Shown here piece by piece: positions 32,801 to 40,400 of a DNA stretch of 64,000 bases (within the stretch, counting starts at the first letter, position 1; each line of letters starts with the position of its first letter). The DNA comes from Bacillus atrophaeus (lineage in GTDB: Bacteria > Bacillota > Bacilli > Bacillales > Bacillaceae): assembly GCF_001584335.1 (NCBI RefSeq), contig NZ_LSBB01000020.1, positions 868,001 through 932,000 of the forward strand, read 5' to 3'. A program made the translations under genes and the position numbers. The notes under the pieces are model-generated. The model made no database searches. It saw nothing but the letters and a program-made list of their open reading frames with translations, and had not been told where the DNA came from.

Positions 32801-34416
32801 GTACAAACGAGGAGAGAATCCAAAGGCTGGATATAGACTTGTGTGATGAACAAGGGCAGGTATGCGTGAGAATCAAGGGCATCTCATCTCGGGTGCTTGA
32901 AGAAGACGGCCAAAGCCCCCGTGACCGGAAGACGCCCGAAGTGACGGAATCACTTAATGGAGCGCTTCTGATGGCGCCGTTATGGAATCAAGTTCATGTG
33001 GAAAAGAGCAGAGTCGTTCCATCAGCTTCTGAGCGTGTGGTCATTATCGGAGGAGATGAGAAGAGCAGCAAGGCTGTTCAAAGTCAGTACCCGCACGTGC
33101 AATCTCTGACTATAGATCAGCATGATCGTATTAATGAAATTGAATACAAGCTGAAAGCATGCGGTGCGTTTGACCATATTGTCTGGATTGCTTCGGCCCG
33201 TTCTGCCGGGAAGAAAGCGGACAATGAAATGATTGAAGCTCAGAACCAAGGAGTTATCAAGATGTACAAAGTCATAAAGGCTATGCTCGCTTTAGGCTGC
33301 GGAGACAGGGATATAAAGTGGACGGTGGTGACTGAGAACACCCAATTTGTCGATCAGCATGACATTGTAAATCCTGTACACGCAGGGATTCACGGTCTGA
33401 TCGGTTCCATGGCAAAAGAATACACCAATTGGCAGACAACACTGATTGATTTAGGCGCTGCTGATGATTGGTCGCCAGAGATATGGTCCTTACCGGGCGA
33501 TCGGGATGGGAATACATGGGCCTGCCGGAATAAGATTTGGCACAAACAGCGCCTTGTCCCCGTGCACAAGACCCAATCTGTTCAGTCCAAGTATAAGCAT
33601 GGAGGCGTATATGTTGTGATAGGAGGCGCAGGCGGTATAGGAGAAGCCTGGAGCGAATACGTCATTAAAACATACCAAGCCCATGTGGTGTGGATTGGCA
33701 GAAGGAAAAAGGATGAAGCCATCCAAGCCAAGCTGGACAAGCTTGCGGACTTGGGGCCGGCCCCGTTTTATATCGAAGCTGATGCGGCAAACCAAGTAGA
33801 TTTAGAAAACGCATATGAAAAAATTAAACTAATGCATCAAGAGATTAATGGAATCGTTCATTCTGCCATCGTTTTACAGGACCAGAGCCTTGCCAATATG
33901 ACCGAAGAACGCTTCAGAAATGTTCTTTCGGCAAAAGTGGATGTAAGTGTGCGAATGGCCCAAGTCTTCCAAAATGAGCCTTTGGACTTCGCGTTGTTTT
34001 TCTCGTCAGTACAATCATTTGCGAGGGCTTCGGGACAAAGTAATTACGCAGCAGGCTGCAGTTTCAAAGATGCTTTTGCTCATTGGCTTTCGCAAGTATG
34101 GCCTTGTGCAGTGGCCGTGATGAATTGGAGTTATTGGGGCAGCGTCGGCGTTGTTTCCTCACCCGATTATCAGCAGAGAATGGCTCAGGCGGGCATAGGC
34201 TCAATTGAAGCCCCAGAAGCCATGGAAGCATTGGAATTACTGCTTGGCGGACCGTTACATCAGCTTGTGCTGATGAAAATGGCAAACGAAGCTGCCAGTG
34301 AAGCGGAACAGTTAAAAGAAACCATTGAAGTGTATCCGGAAGAACATAGCTCTACCATTCAAAAACTGCGAAGCTATCATCCGGGAGACAGCACAAAGAT
34401 CCAACAACTGATATAA
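17866..34416 (+). CDS. pksN: Bacillaene hybrid NRPS/trans-AT PKS PksN (BaeN)
   Basis: The largest protein here, 5516 residues (B. subtilis PksN is about 5490). An N-terminal helical segment (DILDAYRSGELTITEVEEQL) resembles a docking element. Domains: condensation ~30–450 (HHVIFDG, His163/Asp167), adenylation ~495–1000 (YTSGSTGKPKG near 648), PCP (Ser1044), then three PKS units: KS 1118–1540 (Cys1288) DH (His1757) KR ~2205–2395 ACP (Ser2509); KS 2604–3040 (Cys2772) DH (His3264) KR ~3707–3900 ACP (Ser4013); KS 4108–4545 (Cys4274) DH (His4764) KR ~5246–5430. All three DHs keep His, Gly, Pro and the second-half Asp. The protein ends just after the last KR with no carrier domain; MT and ACP are supplied by PksR. 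The NRPS module inserts alanine in bacillaene (established); the specificity was not derived from this sequence. Modules 2 and 3 are strongly alike, and a short compensated frameshift lies near 31850. Confidence 0.94.
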   Translation: MNHKDILDAYRSGELTITEVEEQLQGIKRQSSKGPLSEGQKGLWMLQKMSPDMGAYNIPLCFRISKKLDIEKFKKALLFVQKQYPVLTSVIKEENGIPFQTAESSKTLHFEEADMSDMNSSDILPFIREKAKEPFVLDKGPLMRTHLFHLSKDECMALITIHHVIFDGVSLLTFISTLLDAYSEFIQGREPALQVLSASYHDFVDWEKNMLDTREGAEHLAYWKEQLSGTLPVLELPADHPRSSAQKGKGQAYKSLLPHELGKQIKSFARSHHVNESVVFLALYKVLLHHYTNQKDIIVGMPTMGRPEDSFESIIGYFINMIAVRSKEIGTQTFTDFIRDLQLTVADGLDHAAYPFPALVRELHVDRAAAESPVFQAAFLYQNFFQTAGVNNMLEQYQTLGIEFVEELRQEGEFELALEVYEQGDETALHLLYNPDLFEISSIERMMGHYIKLAEEIIHDPSASLETYSNLLHLEQTNLLNQWNATETDDSKDKCIHEIFEEKAKKTPDAIAVIFEEETLTYQELDEKSTSVAVYLQELGAGPESAVGICTERSLDMLVGILGILKAGGAYVPFDPNFPKERLEFMLKDSEVSIVLTQSKVYDKIEQLHVKNINIITIDSACEKTNLTQQNRILKREVKPHHLAYILYTSGSTGKPKGVMVEHRSIMNTLNFLEAHYPVTAEDAYLLKTNYVFDVSISELFGWFIGNGRLIILPPGGEKSPQLCMDYIEKYQVTHINFAPAMLSVFLEMAADHKGFTENGPIKYMMVAGEAFPKELVKKAVAIFKNSSIENIYGPTEASIYAAYFGCTKEEISSHHTPIGKPVSNTRIYIVDQHLQPVPIGKPGELCIAGDGLARGYYNQPELTAETFIDNPFEPGTKLYKTGDSARWLSDGNIEYLGRIDSQVKIRGFRIELGAIESKLSEYPGILDQAVVVNQLEGHKRLAAYYTEQKSAVDPKELRRHLKSSLPEYMIPSHFIRLDEMPLTPSGKVNRKDLEYRKIVLERKKTNLLPLSEVEDKVHRIWEDILKVSGFGAEDGFFDVGGDSLLAVTAAERIKKELDFEFSVTELFEYSNIRAISQYIIESKKTDAVHSSFDKQQEMKRDEKQPEQQTLPPYAEDSVAIVGISCQFPGAKNHHDFWTNLKEGKESIQFFSKEELRTCGVPEELIQHPDYVPAQSAIEGKDLFDPGFFQMSPKDAEFMDPQLRLLLQHSWKAIEDAGYVSKEIPGTSVYMSASNNSYRSLLPAESTEGHESPDGYVSWVLAQSGTIPTMISHKLGLKGPSYFVHANCSSSLVGLYQAYKSITSGEAKYALVGGATLHAQSGIGYVHQTGLNFSSDGHVKAFDASADGMAGGEGVAVVLLKKAADAVKDGDHIYALMRGIGLNNDGADKVGFYAPSVKGQTEVIQNVLDAANIHPETVSYIEAHGTGTKLGDPIEFSALNQVYKQYTDKKQFCGIGSVKTNIGHLDTAAGLAGCIKVAMSLYHNELAPSINYREPNPNINLDDSPFYVVKEGKSLEKKETVHRAALSSFGLGGTNAHAIFEQYASFSDVREESKGNPPYLIPVSAKNKERLQAYARELLAFINRKDQVHICLADVAYTFQIGREAMDSRVVFMASDVEEWKQQLENFIDGKLPTKGCFQGEKSRIKDAAPWLEDDETQELISSWLSKGKQKKLAEMWAEGLHVEWRRLYPHAKPQRMSLPTYPFAEERYWPEISAADDKRSAGPSLLHPLVHHNTSVLSEQRFSSIFTGQEYFIAEHIIKGMAIVPAAVTLEMARAAVEQGLDDVKEQRTIRLKNVVWVRPVVAGHQPIKVNIGLYDEDDGQILYRMYGEPEDADTDPVLYSQGIAELCQTDHVTALDLAAIKNQCNQGSMDTALFYAGMIGADYGPGYKAVETVYMGDGQLLAKLSLPDSVSHTQDQYVLHPSVIDGALQAAEYLQNITRAGLSGSEEDFKAALPFALEELEVIHHCVPDMWVYVQFNEKNKPGDLIQKVDIHLCDEHGTVCVRIKGFSTRVMDGDAPSEAGSETLMLEPVWKEQNAAPGAQAHEYAEHLVFFCEYDQEIRDRVEAEMGHVVFNLDGRPGSLEERFHSYTEQVFKKVQAIFQSKPQGSILVQIVTSSEGEQQLFSGMTGLLKTAELEHARLTGQMIEISDKEGWESISDKLKENQTNRGAHIRYKNGKRYIADWNELEPANHEAGHPWKDDGVYLITGGAGGLGLIFAREIAEKTQHASFILTGRSPLGENKKRKLEEIRNMGANVSYKQMDVTDKIGVYQLINDIQQEYGRLNGILHSAGIIKDNYMIKKSAEELHAVLSPKVKGLVYLDEASKDMALDVFILFSSLSGSIGSIGQSDYAAANVFMDAYAGYRRTLADLGQRHGKTISVNWPLWKEGGMKVDRETEERLVQMAGVVPLEAEKGIGALYQALNSEMNRVMVIQGDLQKIKQKLLQKQAPASAEQKVTETVAEPIRRIDTGSLLDKVKAVLKQEVAKLLKVKIGDIDDYAEMTKYGFDSISMTEFTNHLNRNFKLELTPTIFFDHPTIHEFGKHLAQEYEAVFAEKFTVRAKTQSRIPAADKKEEQIQVTAKKRRTRQVILPETMQGESAPEPIAIVGISGIFPMAKDVDAYWHNLKEGKDCMTEIPKDRWDWREYQGDPAKEANKTNVKWGGFIDGIGEFDPLFFGISPREAEQMEPQQRLLLTYAWKAIEDAGYSAKSLSGTKTGVFIGTGNTGYGSLLSKANSAIDGSAAANTSPSVGPNRVSYFLNLHGPSEPIDTACSSSLVAIHHAISSIEEGTCDMALAGGVNTIILPEVYISFDKAGALSKEGRCKTFSDQADGFAHGEGAGILFLKKLKAAEKAGDHIYGVIKGSAVNHGGRAASLTTPNPKAQAEVIQAAYKKAGIDPKTVTYIEAHGTGTELGDPVEINGLKAAFKALDINKGDSAVNSNYCGLGSAKTNIGHLSLAAGAAGIIKILLQLKHKTLVKSLHCESINPYIQLKDSPFYIVQETREWKTIQNEQGQEQPRRAGVSSFGIGGVNAHVVIEEYVPNSARSSVETPYITSQNPGIFVLSAKNEVRLKEHARQLADAIGKSYKDEDLINIAYTLQAGRDAMEERLGIIAGSVQELQEKLKEFAEGQSNVEDLYRGKIDKGTLQTLTTDEEIQEAIEKWMERGKFAKLLELWVKGLDVDWTKLYADNQPKRISLPTYPFAKDRYWISDNSEKNRTLDSNKRASHSVTSAVLHPLMHQNTSNLMEQRFSSIYTGEEFFLADHVVKGQRILPGVAHLEMARAAIEQAAELQEGQNSIKLKNTVWVRPIVVEDQPLKVHIGLSPEDHGEIAYEIYSNPEAPDEKPVVYSQGSAVLNPDADVPVIDLRSLQAQCNQSQFTVSEVYDTYRMIGFDYGPAFRGVERVYTGENLVLARLSLHPAVLDTVNQYAMHPGLMDSALQASSILTGAGDNRLMLPFAVQELEVFGACSSVMWAYARYSKDSKATDKVQKRDIDICDENGNVCVRMKGLSFRAAEGEADAAGNTQTRETLMLEPGWIHQDAGKDGDPEYERHIVMVCEMNGISKESIEMRIKGAECIVLESVHEGLAERFQEYAEQAFETIQGILKSKPKGHVLIQTLAAAQSKQQLFSGLTGLLKTAGLENSKLKGQMIEIEPNEEIESIAEKVKENKRNAEDRHIKYEKGKRYIADLSEVNETDREITMPWKDNGVYLITGGAGGLGFIFAKEIVSQVNQPVLILTGRSELSADKHSQLKELQRSGARAEYRQIDVTQKLAVADLITSITADYGDLNGIIHSAGLIKDNYLITKNKEELQQVLAPKVKGLVNVDEASEHLALDFFILFSSISGVVGSAGQADYSMANAFMDSYAAYRNALVTSMYRHGKTLSINWPLWKEGGMHVDEETEKMTLKNTGVTAMRTETGIQALYKGLAYGTNNVIVMEGIRDIMKDKLFQKTPSAAEPKETVQEPVDPAAAIEDGALSNQIEEVLKQEISQLLKIKPEEIDADVEFNQYGFDSITLTEFANKLNDEYKLDLTPTIFFEYATVNTFAAYLSEEYLDKFTAQFAADVKVEKPVQSVEKNIEGNRFSHKQRFAKQTVPPVQTVADQAPEPIAIVGMSGVFPKAEDVEEYWANLKEGVDCITEVPKDRWDWREFYGDPLKEANKTNVKWGGFIDGVADFDPLFFGISPLEAEQMEPQQRLLLTYAWKAIEEAGYSAQSLSGSKTGIFIGTGNTGYSSLLSNVEIEGSSAANMSPSAGPNRVSYLLNIHGPSEPIDTACSSSLVAIHHAVCAIEAGNCEMAIAGGVNTVVTPQGHIAYDKAGALSKEGRCKTFSDKADGFAVSEGAGILFLKKLKAAEQAGDHIYGVIKGSAVNHGGRANSLTTPNPKAQAEVVKTAYTKAGIDPRTVTYIEAHGTGTELGDPVEINGLKAAFKALYEKTGDPSVQTSHCGLGSAKTNIGHLSLAAGVAGVIKILLQLKHKTLVKSLYSESVNPYIKLEDSPFYIVQESREWKALKDAEGRELPRRAGVSSFGIGGVNAHVVIEEYIPKETSPAAEAPAVSSQNPGIFVLSAKEEERLKEQAQQLSEAISKQSFTNSDLIDVAYTLQAGRDEMEERLGIIAVSVQDLQEKLKKFITGQTNAEGLYRGRVDKRALQTLMADEETQKAMKNGWEHRTYAKLLELWVKGMKMDWNSLYGEDQPKRLSLPTYPFAKERYWITDMKEKDQTHQISIKSAGAAVIHPLLQENISDLSEQRFSSVFTGQEYFFKDHMVQGSPVMPGVAYLEMVHAAVTQAVRGLKDKQSVIQIKNVVWIQPIVSDGQPVQVDISLDPHQDGEIAFEIYTDGEKNERHIHSQGSAVICGAQEMPKLDIGTLQAQCNQNTISAEQCYELFKAIGIDYGPGLQGIKNLYIGCNQALAELSLPSSVSGTTDQFVLHPSMADSALQASIGLKLNSGDDQLSLPFALQELEVFSKCTGRMWASVTSRTNEERIQRLDIDLCDEQGQVCVRIKGISSRVLEEDGQSPRDRKTPEVTESLNGALLMAPLWNQVHVEKSRVVPSASERVVIIGGDEKSSKAVQSQYPHVQSLTIDQHDRINEIEYKLKACGAFDHIVWIASARSAGKKADNEMIEAQNQGVIKMYKVIKAMLALGCGDRDIKWTVVTENTQFVDQHDIVNPVHAGIHGLIGSMAKEYTNWQTTLIDLGAADDWSPEIWSLPGDRDGNTWACRNKIWHKQRLVPVHKTQSVQSKYKHGGVYVVIGGAGGIGEAWSEYVIKTYQAHVVWIGRRKKDEAIQAKLDKLADLGPAPFYIEADAANQVDLENAYEKIKLMHQEINGIVHSAIVLQDQSLANMTEERFRNVLSAKVDVSVRMAQVFQNEPLDFALFFSSVQSFARASGQSNYAAGCSFKDAFAHWLSQVWPCAVAVMNWSYWGSVGVVSSPDYQQRMAQAGIGSIEAPEAMEALELLLGGPLHQLVLMKMANEAASEAEQLKETIEVYPEEHSSTIQKLRSYHPGDSTKIQQLI

Positions 34417-34431
34417 GGAGGGGCTTCGCCA

Positions 34432-37400
34432 ATGCGGAATACAGAAGACATTCTTTGCAAAATGCTATTAGCGCAATTACAGTCCATAGGATTTTTCTCA
34501 GAAACAAAATCCCAGCCGATCTTGCAGGATTTCTATGGCAGATGGTTTGAGGAGAGCTTATCAATTTTGGTGCGAAACCATCTTCTTCAGCAAGCTGGTG
34601 ATGCATATGTACCAACGCAATCAATAGAGAATTTGAATGTACTCTGGAAGGAATGGGATGAAAATAAAGCCGCTTTGCTTCAAGACAGCAATATGAAAGC
34701 CATGGTGGTGTTAGTGGAGACTGCGCTCAGAGCTTTGCCGGATATTCTTACCGGCAAAGTATCTGCCACCGACATACTGTTTCCCGATTCCTCCATGGAT
34801 TTGGTCGAAGGAGTGTATAAAAACAATCAAGTCGCAGACTATTTTAATGATGTGCTTGCGGGCACCGTTTCAGCCTTTATGCAAGAGCGGCTGAAACAAG
34901 AGCCCGGCGCAAAGGTTCGAATGTTAGAAATCGGGGCGGGAACAGGCGGTACAAGCGCTTCTGTGTTTGAAAAATTGAAAGTGTATCAGAGCCATGTAAA
35001 AGAGTATTGCTATACGGATCTCTCTAAAGCATTTTTAATGCATGCGGAAAAAGAGTACGGGCCGGAAAATCCTTATTTGACATATAAAGTATTTAATGTG
35101 GAAGAGAATGTTGCTGAACAAGGCATAGAAGCGGGCAAATATGACGTGGTCATAGCGGCGAATGTCCTGCATGCGACGAAAAATATCCGCCAAACCTTGC
35201 GAAATGCTAAAGCGGTTTTGAAAAAGAACGGGCTGCTTTTGCTGAATGAAATAAACAGCCATAATTTATACTCGCACTTAACGTTTGGTCTTTTGGAGGG
35301 CTGGTGGCTGTATGAAGATCCCGAACTGCGTATCCCGGGCTGCCCTGGTTTATATCCAGAGATGTGGCAAAAAGTATTAGAGGGTGAAGGCTTCCGTTAT
35401 GTCTCGTTTATGGCTGAAGAATCGCACCAGCTGGGCCAGCAGATCGTTGCGGCCGAAAGTGACGGAGTGGTCCGGCAAAAGCAGCCGATAGAACATGAAA
35501 AACAAGAGGTGCAACAACAAAAAGCAGACCATCCGCAAGAAAAAACGGAAGACCCCGAAGAAGAGTCTATCACGGCGCAAACGATACAATTTGTAAAGGA
35601 AACGTTAGCGAAATCGATTAAGCTGTCTCCGGAACGAATAACGACAGATACAACGTTCGAGAAGTATGGAATCGATTCAATTCTGCAAGTGAACTTTATT
35701 CGAGAGTTAGAAAAACTGACAGGTGATCTTCCTAAAACGATTTTATTTGAGCACACAAACATCCAAGAACTGGTCGATTATCTTTTAACGCAGCATGCTG
35801 AGAAGCTTAAAAAGTCATTGACGATAGAAAAGAAAGAACCTGCAAGGATGGAGGCTCCGATTCCAACGGAGTCTTCAAATCCTGCATTGCCGTTTGCTCA
35901 TAAAACGCGCCGTTTCGCAAATGAGCGGAAGATCATTCGCACCCCTCAAGCAGCCAAGACAAATACTGCTCCTTTCGAAACAGCGGGTAAGGAACAGGCC
36001 GGGGGTTCAAAAGAGGAGCTGTCCGCGCATTCTAGCTCAGAGGATATTGCGATTATCGGCATAAGCGGCCGTTATCCTATGTCCGATAATCTGGAAGAGC
36101 TTTGGGAGCATTTAAAAGCCGGAGACAATTGTATTACAGAATCTCCTGAATCAAGGTGGCGCACATCACTCATTAAGACTTTATCGAAAGACCCGTTACG
36201 AAAAAGTGATAAAAAGCTTTATGGCGGATTTTTAAAAGACATCGACAAATTCGACCATCATCTATTTGAAGTAAATGAGAAGCAAGTGATGGAAATGACT
36301 CCGGAACTTCGGTTATTCTTGGAAACCGTCTGGGAAACATTTGAAAGCGGAGGCTATTCTCAATCCAAAGTAAGTGAGCTGCACGACACAGAAACCGGAG
36401 TAGGCGTCTTTCTTGGAAACATGTACAATCAGTATTTTTGGAATATCCCGTCGTTAGAACAAGCGGTGCTGAGTTCTAATGGGGGAGACTGGCATATCGC
36501 AAATCGTGTGTCTCACTTTTTCAACCTGACCGGACCGAGCATGGCCATTAGTTCTGCCTGCTCCAGTTCGTTAAGCGCCATTCATCTTGCCTGTGAAAGC
36601 CTGAAACAGAAAAGCTGCTCAATGGCCATAGCAGGAGGGGTTAATTTAACGCTGGATCTCTCCAAGTACGATTCATTGGAGCGTGCGAATCTTTTAGAAA
36701 ACGGAAATCAAAGTAAGAGTTTTGGCGCAGGAACAGGCTTAATACCGGGAGAAGGCGTCGGCGCCGTGCTGTTAAAACCTCTTTCCAAGGCGATTGAAGA
36801 TCAGGACCATATTTACGGGGTCATCAAAAGCAGCTTTGCCAACCATAGCGGCGGCCGACAGATGTATACGGCTCCCGATCCGAAGCAGCAGGCCAAATTA
36901 ATTGCGAAGTCCATTCAGCAATCCGGAATTGACCCGGAGACGATCGGGTATATTGAATCAGCGGCAAACGGATCAGCGTTAGGAGATCCGATTGAAGTCA
37001 TCGCGCTTACCAACGCTTTTAGTCAATATACGGATAAGAAACAGTTTTGCGCAATGGGTTCCGTTAAATCCAACCTGGGTCATTTGGAAGCGGCTTCCGG
37101 CGTTTCCCAGCTGACGAAAGTTCTTTTACAGATGAAGAAAGAAACGCTGGTGCCGACGATAAACGCAAGTCCAGTAAATCCGAATATTCATTTGGAAAAG
37201 ACAGCATTTTACCTTCAGAAACAAGCGGAGCCGTGGCATCGGTTGAAGGATCCCGAAACAGGAAAAACATTGCCTCGAAGAAGCATGATTAATTCCTTCG
37301 GCGCGGGCGGGGCCTATGCGAATCTCATTGTGGAAGAATATATCGGCGCTGCTCCTGAGAAGACAGCAACTTCTTACCAGCAGGAATATCTCGCCGTTTT

Positions 37401-40400
37401 TTCAGCGAAAACGAAATGGAGTTTGCTCAGCTATCTAGAAAAAATGTGCGTATATTTAGAAAAAAATGTTTCAGCTGATATTGGAACGGTTGTAAGGTCA
37501 TTACACAGGATCAATCATCATTTAGAACATAGAACTGCATTTACGGTTTCATCGGTGCAAGAACTTATCGAAAAACTAAAGATCTTCCAAAAATCAAAAG
37601 AGAGTTCAATCTATGAGGGGATTTATACATCTTTCGATTTACAGCCTGGTGCTGTTCTGGCAGATGTTGAAACAAAAGATACAAGAAAGCTGGCACAAGA
37701 ATGGGCAGCAGGGGCGGCAATTCAATTTGATCAAATGGATCAAGGCAGCGGTTCTGACTGGATCGACCTGCCGCATTATGCGTTCGACCATCAGGCAGCA
37801 TTTTATTTTGATGAACCGATACAATACGGGCGGAATGCGGATGTTGCATGTAAGGAAAAATATTACGCGGTCCATGATTCGTACGTATATGATGAGCCTT
37901 ACGTGAAAGGGCATGTGTTTAATAAAGAACACGTACTCATAGGAGCAACGTATGGAAGTCTTGCCATTGATGCTTTTTTTGAAATGTTCCCTGAAGCAAA
38001 CAGCGGCCGCATCAGTAAATTAAATTATGTAACTCCTGTAGCAGTGAAAGAAGGTCAAACAATTGATCTCAAAGCGGAGGCGTTCCAAAAAGAAAACGCA
38101 ACAGATGTACAAATGTTGTATCGTGACCATACATCTGATTCCTGGAAGCTTGCCGCATCAGGGCAATGTCAAAAAGGCCTTTTTCAAACAAAGAAAATTA
38201 ACATTGAGAGCATCAAACACTCGTTTACCGAACTTCATCACATCGATCAGATGTATTCAAGCGGCAAGGGAGTTGTGGAATGGGGAGAGGTATTCAAGAC
38301 CATTACCCGCCTCTATAAAGGAAATGACGCCATACTTGCAAAAGTGCGTTTAGATCAAAACGCAGAAAAAATACATCGTTATGCTGTAAGTCCGTTGATC
38401 ACCAACAGCGCTTACTTGGCAATGCTCAGTTTATTAGAACAATTAGATATAGAAGGCAGTTTTTTACCATTCGGAATCAATGAAATTGAATTTAACAGAA
38501 ATACTAGAATGGAAGAATGCTGGCTGCTGATCACCTTAGTTAAAAGTTCCGGCGAAATGCTGATGTTTGATGTTGATGTGATCAATGAAGCATCTGAGAC
38601 GGTCCTGCACTACTCAGGTTACTCTTTAAAGCGATTCCGTTTGACTGATCAAGAAAGCAAGAAGAAAGAACATGCTGTCTCATATGAAAAGCAGGCAGAT
38701 AATCCGAATCATCTGATGGACCGCATATGCAACTACGTAACAGATAAACTGGCTGTGATCATAGACGATCCTATGAAACTGTCTCTTGCAAAGGTCAATG
38801 TAATGGATTTAGGAATAACTTCTTCCCAATTGATTGCGTTGACAAGAGAGATCGAATCCGAGACAAAGATCGAATTACAACCCACGCTGTTTTTTGAGTA
38901 TCCGACTGTTCAAGAGCTTACCGTTTTTTTTGCGAAAGAACATAAAAGGTCCTTTATTCAATTGTTTGGCGATACCAAACAGCAGAAAAAATCCTTTGAT
39001 ATGAACGAAAATAAAGTGAAACATATTCAAGCACATGACAGACAGACGAAAGAAACAACCGCACCTGCGGCTGAAGGCATAGCCATTATCGGCATGTCGG
39101 GGCAATTCCCGAAAGCAAACAATGTGACGGAGTTTTGGGATAACTTGGCCCGCGGAAGAAATTGTGTTTCGGAAATACCGGAAGAACGCTGGGATTGGCG
39201 CGAATACGGCGGAAATTCTAAAGAAGAAAAGACAAGTCTTCAATGGGGCGGATTTATAGAAGGTATTGGTGAATTTGACCCGCTGTTCTTTGGCATTTCA
39301 CCCAAAGAGGCAGCGAGTATGGATCCCCAGGAGTTTCTGTTACTGACACATACATGGAAGGCGATGGAAGACGCCGGCATTACAGGTCAAACATTATCTG
39401 ACCGGCCGACAGGCGTTTTTATTGCAGCCGGCAATAGCGATAATACAAATGCAGCCATGATTCCTTCGTTAATACCAAATCGTATTTCTTATGCACTGAA
39501 TTTGAGAGGCCCAAGTGAATATTATGAAGCTGCCTGTTCGTCAGCACTTGTTGCCTTACACAGAGCCATTCAATCTATTCGGAATAACGAATGTGAGCAA
39601 GCCATTGTGGGTGCCGTGAATTTGCTGCTTTCCCCAAAAGGCTTTATTGGCTTTGATTCAATGGGATACTTGAGTGAGGACGGGAAAGCCAAGTCTTTTC
39701 AAGCAGAAGCAAATGGTTTTGTCAGAAGTGAAGGAGCAGGGGTGCTCTTGATCAAACCTTTACGAAAAGCCATTGAAGATTCCGACCATATTTATACGGT
39801 CATTAAAGGGACGGGTGTATCGCATGGCGGCAGAGGGATGTCGCTGCACGCGCCTAATCCGAACGGAATGAAGGATGCTATGCTGAAGGCTTATCAAGGA
39901 TCAAAAGTAGATCCCAAAACAGTGACTTATATAGAAGCGCACGGGATTGCCTCGCCTTTAGCGGACGCCATTGAAATCAATGCGCTGAAATCAGGCTACA
40001 AACAGCTTGAAACAGAGCATATACAGGAATTACAAGAGGAAACACCATGTTATATCAGCAGCTTAAAGCCTTGTATTGGACACGGTGAACTTGTCTCAGG
40101 CATGGCTGCTCTCATGAAGGTCAGCATGGCGATGCAGCATGCAACCATACCGGGAATTCCCGGATTTACCTCTCCAAACGATCAAGTATCAACTGATGGG
40201 AGCAGATTCCTGCTGACAGAGGAGAATCATAAATGGGAAGAACGAAAGGATCATGCAGGCAGACTAATCCCGCGCAGAGCGAGTATTAACAGCTACGGAT
40301 TCGGAGGTGTAAATGCGCATGTGGTCTTAGAAGAATATATCCCTTCTCATAGAGAATCACCAGCAGACGAGACCGTAAATGAACCCCAAATCGTGGTCCT

